From an uncultured Lachnospiraceae bacterium (GTDB lineage: Bacteria; Bacillota; Clostridia; Lachnospirales; Lachnospiraceae), in the NCBI GenBank assembly GCA_905201915.1, contig CAJKQE010000113.1, positions 1 to 6,260 of the forward strand: a DNA stretch of 6,260 nucleotides, written 5' to 3'. The notes under the pieces are model-generated. The model had not been told where the DNA came from. It searched no databases and saw nothing but the letters and a program-made list of their open reading frames with translations. The position numbers and the translations under genes are program-made. This document shows, piece after piece, positions 5,826 through 6,260 of this stretch (its first letter is position 1; each line of letters begins with the position of its first letter).

Positions 5826-6260
5826 TTATTCTTCTGTTGTTTCTTCTTCTTCTTCCTGAGCTGGTTCAAGCACTTTCATGCTCAGGCTGATTTTCTTTTC
5901 TTCTTCGTTGAAATCTACTACTTTTGCAGTAATTACCTGACCTACTTTTAATACATCAGATGGTTTTTCAACGTGTGCTCTGGAAATCTGAGAAACGTGA
6001 AGTAACGCATCTACACCTGGCTCTAACTCGATGAATGCACCGAAATCTGTCATACGAGCAATTTTTCCCTCTACAACATTACCAACTGCATATTTTTCAG
6101 ATGCATTTAACCATGGGTTCTGGTCTTCAAATTTCAAACTTAATGCAATTTTATCCCCATTGATTTCTTTAATCAGAACAGTAATTTTCTCTCCTGTTTT
6201 AAATACTTTCTTTGGATTTTCTACTCTGCCCCAAGACATTTCAGAAATATGAAGAAGTCC
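5826..6260 (-). CDS. S1-domain RNA-binding protein, ribosomal protein S1-like (C-terminal part)
   Basis: Partial: the frame stays open to the right edge, where GLLHISE (6240-6260) precedes the internal MSWGRVENPKKVF, so the ATG at 6239 is not the true start. The visible 144 residues hold the end of one S1 domain (GLLHISEMSWGRV to KIALSLKF) and one complete S1 domain (about 57-131). The complete domain contains GNVVEGKIARMTDFGAFIEL, GVDALLHVSQIS, VGQVITAKVVDF and KKISLSMKVL. A short acidic tail (EEEEETTEE) ends the protein. Tandem S1 repeats with this wording are typical of the ribosomal protein S1 homologue of Clostridia, which binds mRNA at the ribosome. In some Clostridia this is fused behind the isoprenoid enzyme IspH, which cannot be judged here. 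Other multi-S1 proteins are less likely. Transcription ends at the shared hairpin 20 bp downstream. Confidence 0.85.
   Translation of the reverse strand, partial: GLLHISEMSWGRVENPKKVFKTGEKITVLIKEINGDKIALSLKFEDQNPWLNASEKYAVGNVVEGKIARMTDFGAFIELEPGVDALLHVSQISRAHVEKPSDVLKVGQVITAKVVDFNEEEKKISLSMKVLEPAQEEEEETTEE

Noticed and set aside
5837..5856. Run of TTC-type triplets resembling a microsatellite.
   Set aside because: On the minus strand it encodes the acidic Glu-rich tail of the S1 protein, which is common in such proteins and needs no other explanation.
6031..6252. Plus-strand open frame opposite the S1-domain gene.
   Set aside because: It is antisense to clear S1 repeats with no initiation signals. 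It is a shadow frame.
1..6260. Search for CRISPR arrays, tRNA or rRNA genes, transposase fragments, phage genes or defence systems.
   Set aside because: None was seen. All substantial sequence is accounted for by housekeeping-type genes, and no direct-repeat arrays or insertion ends were found by eye.

Overview
The window looks like chromosomal DNA of a low-GC Firmicute, most likely a member of the Lachnospiraceae or a close Clostridia relative. The grounds are AT-rich DNA, strong AAAGGAGG-type ribosome binding sites, an Rnf complex in the clostridial gene order C-D-G-E, and the style of the S1-domain protein. This is a judgement from protein flavour; the species cannot be named from the sequence alone.

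Left half (3-3608, minus strand): four genes of an rnf operon, transcribed right to left as rnfC, rnfD, rnfG, rnfE. Further genes (rnfA and rnfB in the usual order) are expected beyond the left edge. They encode the membrane-bound ferredoxin:NAD+ oxidoreductase, which couples electron transfer from reduced ferredoxin to NAD+ to outward pumping of Na+ or H+. The genes are tightly packed: rnfC and rnfD are 12 bp apart, rnfD and rnfG overlap in ATGA, and rnfG and rnfE are 1 bp apart. Three of the four ribosome binding sites lie in or against the end of the preceding gene. RnfE carries a short cysteine-rich tail after its membrane core.

Middle (3650-4564, minus strand): a five-helix membrane protein of the PF06541 (CmpB-like, 'putative ABC-transporter type IV') family with a long charged coiled-coil tail. 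Only 41 bp separate it from rnfC and no clear promoter is visible there, so it may lead the rnf transcript. A hairpin that only forms well in minus-strand RNA begins at its stop codon.

Right half: a 108-bp divergent control region (4565-4672) holds candidate promoters in both directions with overlapping -35 elements, a perfect 8-bp inverted repeat, and a second palindrome that closely resembles a Rex operator and overlaps the start codon of the plus-strand gene. That gene (4673-5791) is a DEDD-type 3'-5' exonuclease-like protein related to YprB/MrfB, with an unrecognised C-terminal domain. It converges on the 3' end of an S1-domain (ribosomal protein S1-like) gene that enters from the right edge. 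The two share a bidirectional hairpin terminator whose left arm is coding sequence. No tRNA, rRNA, CRISPR array, insertion sequence or other mobile element was seen, and no gene-free stretch exceeds 300 bases.
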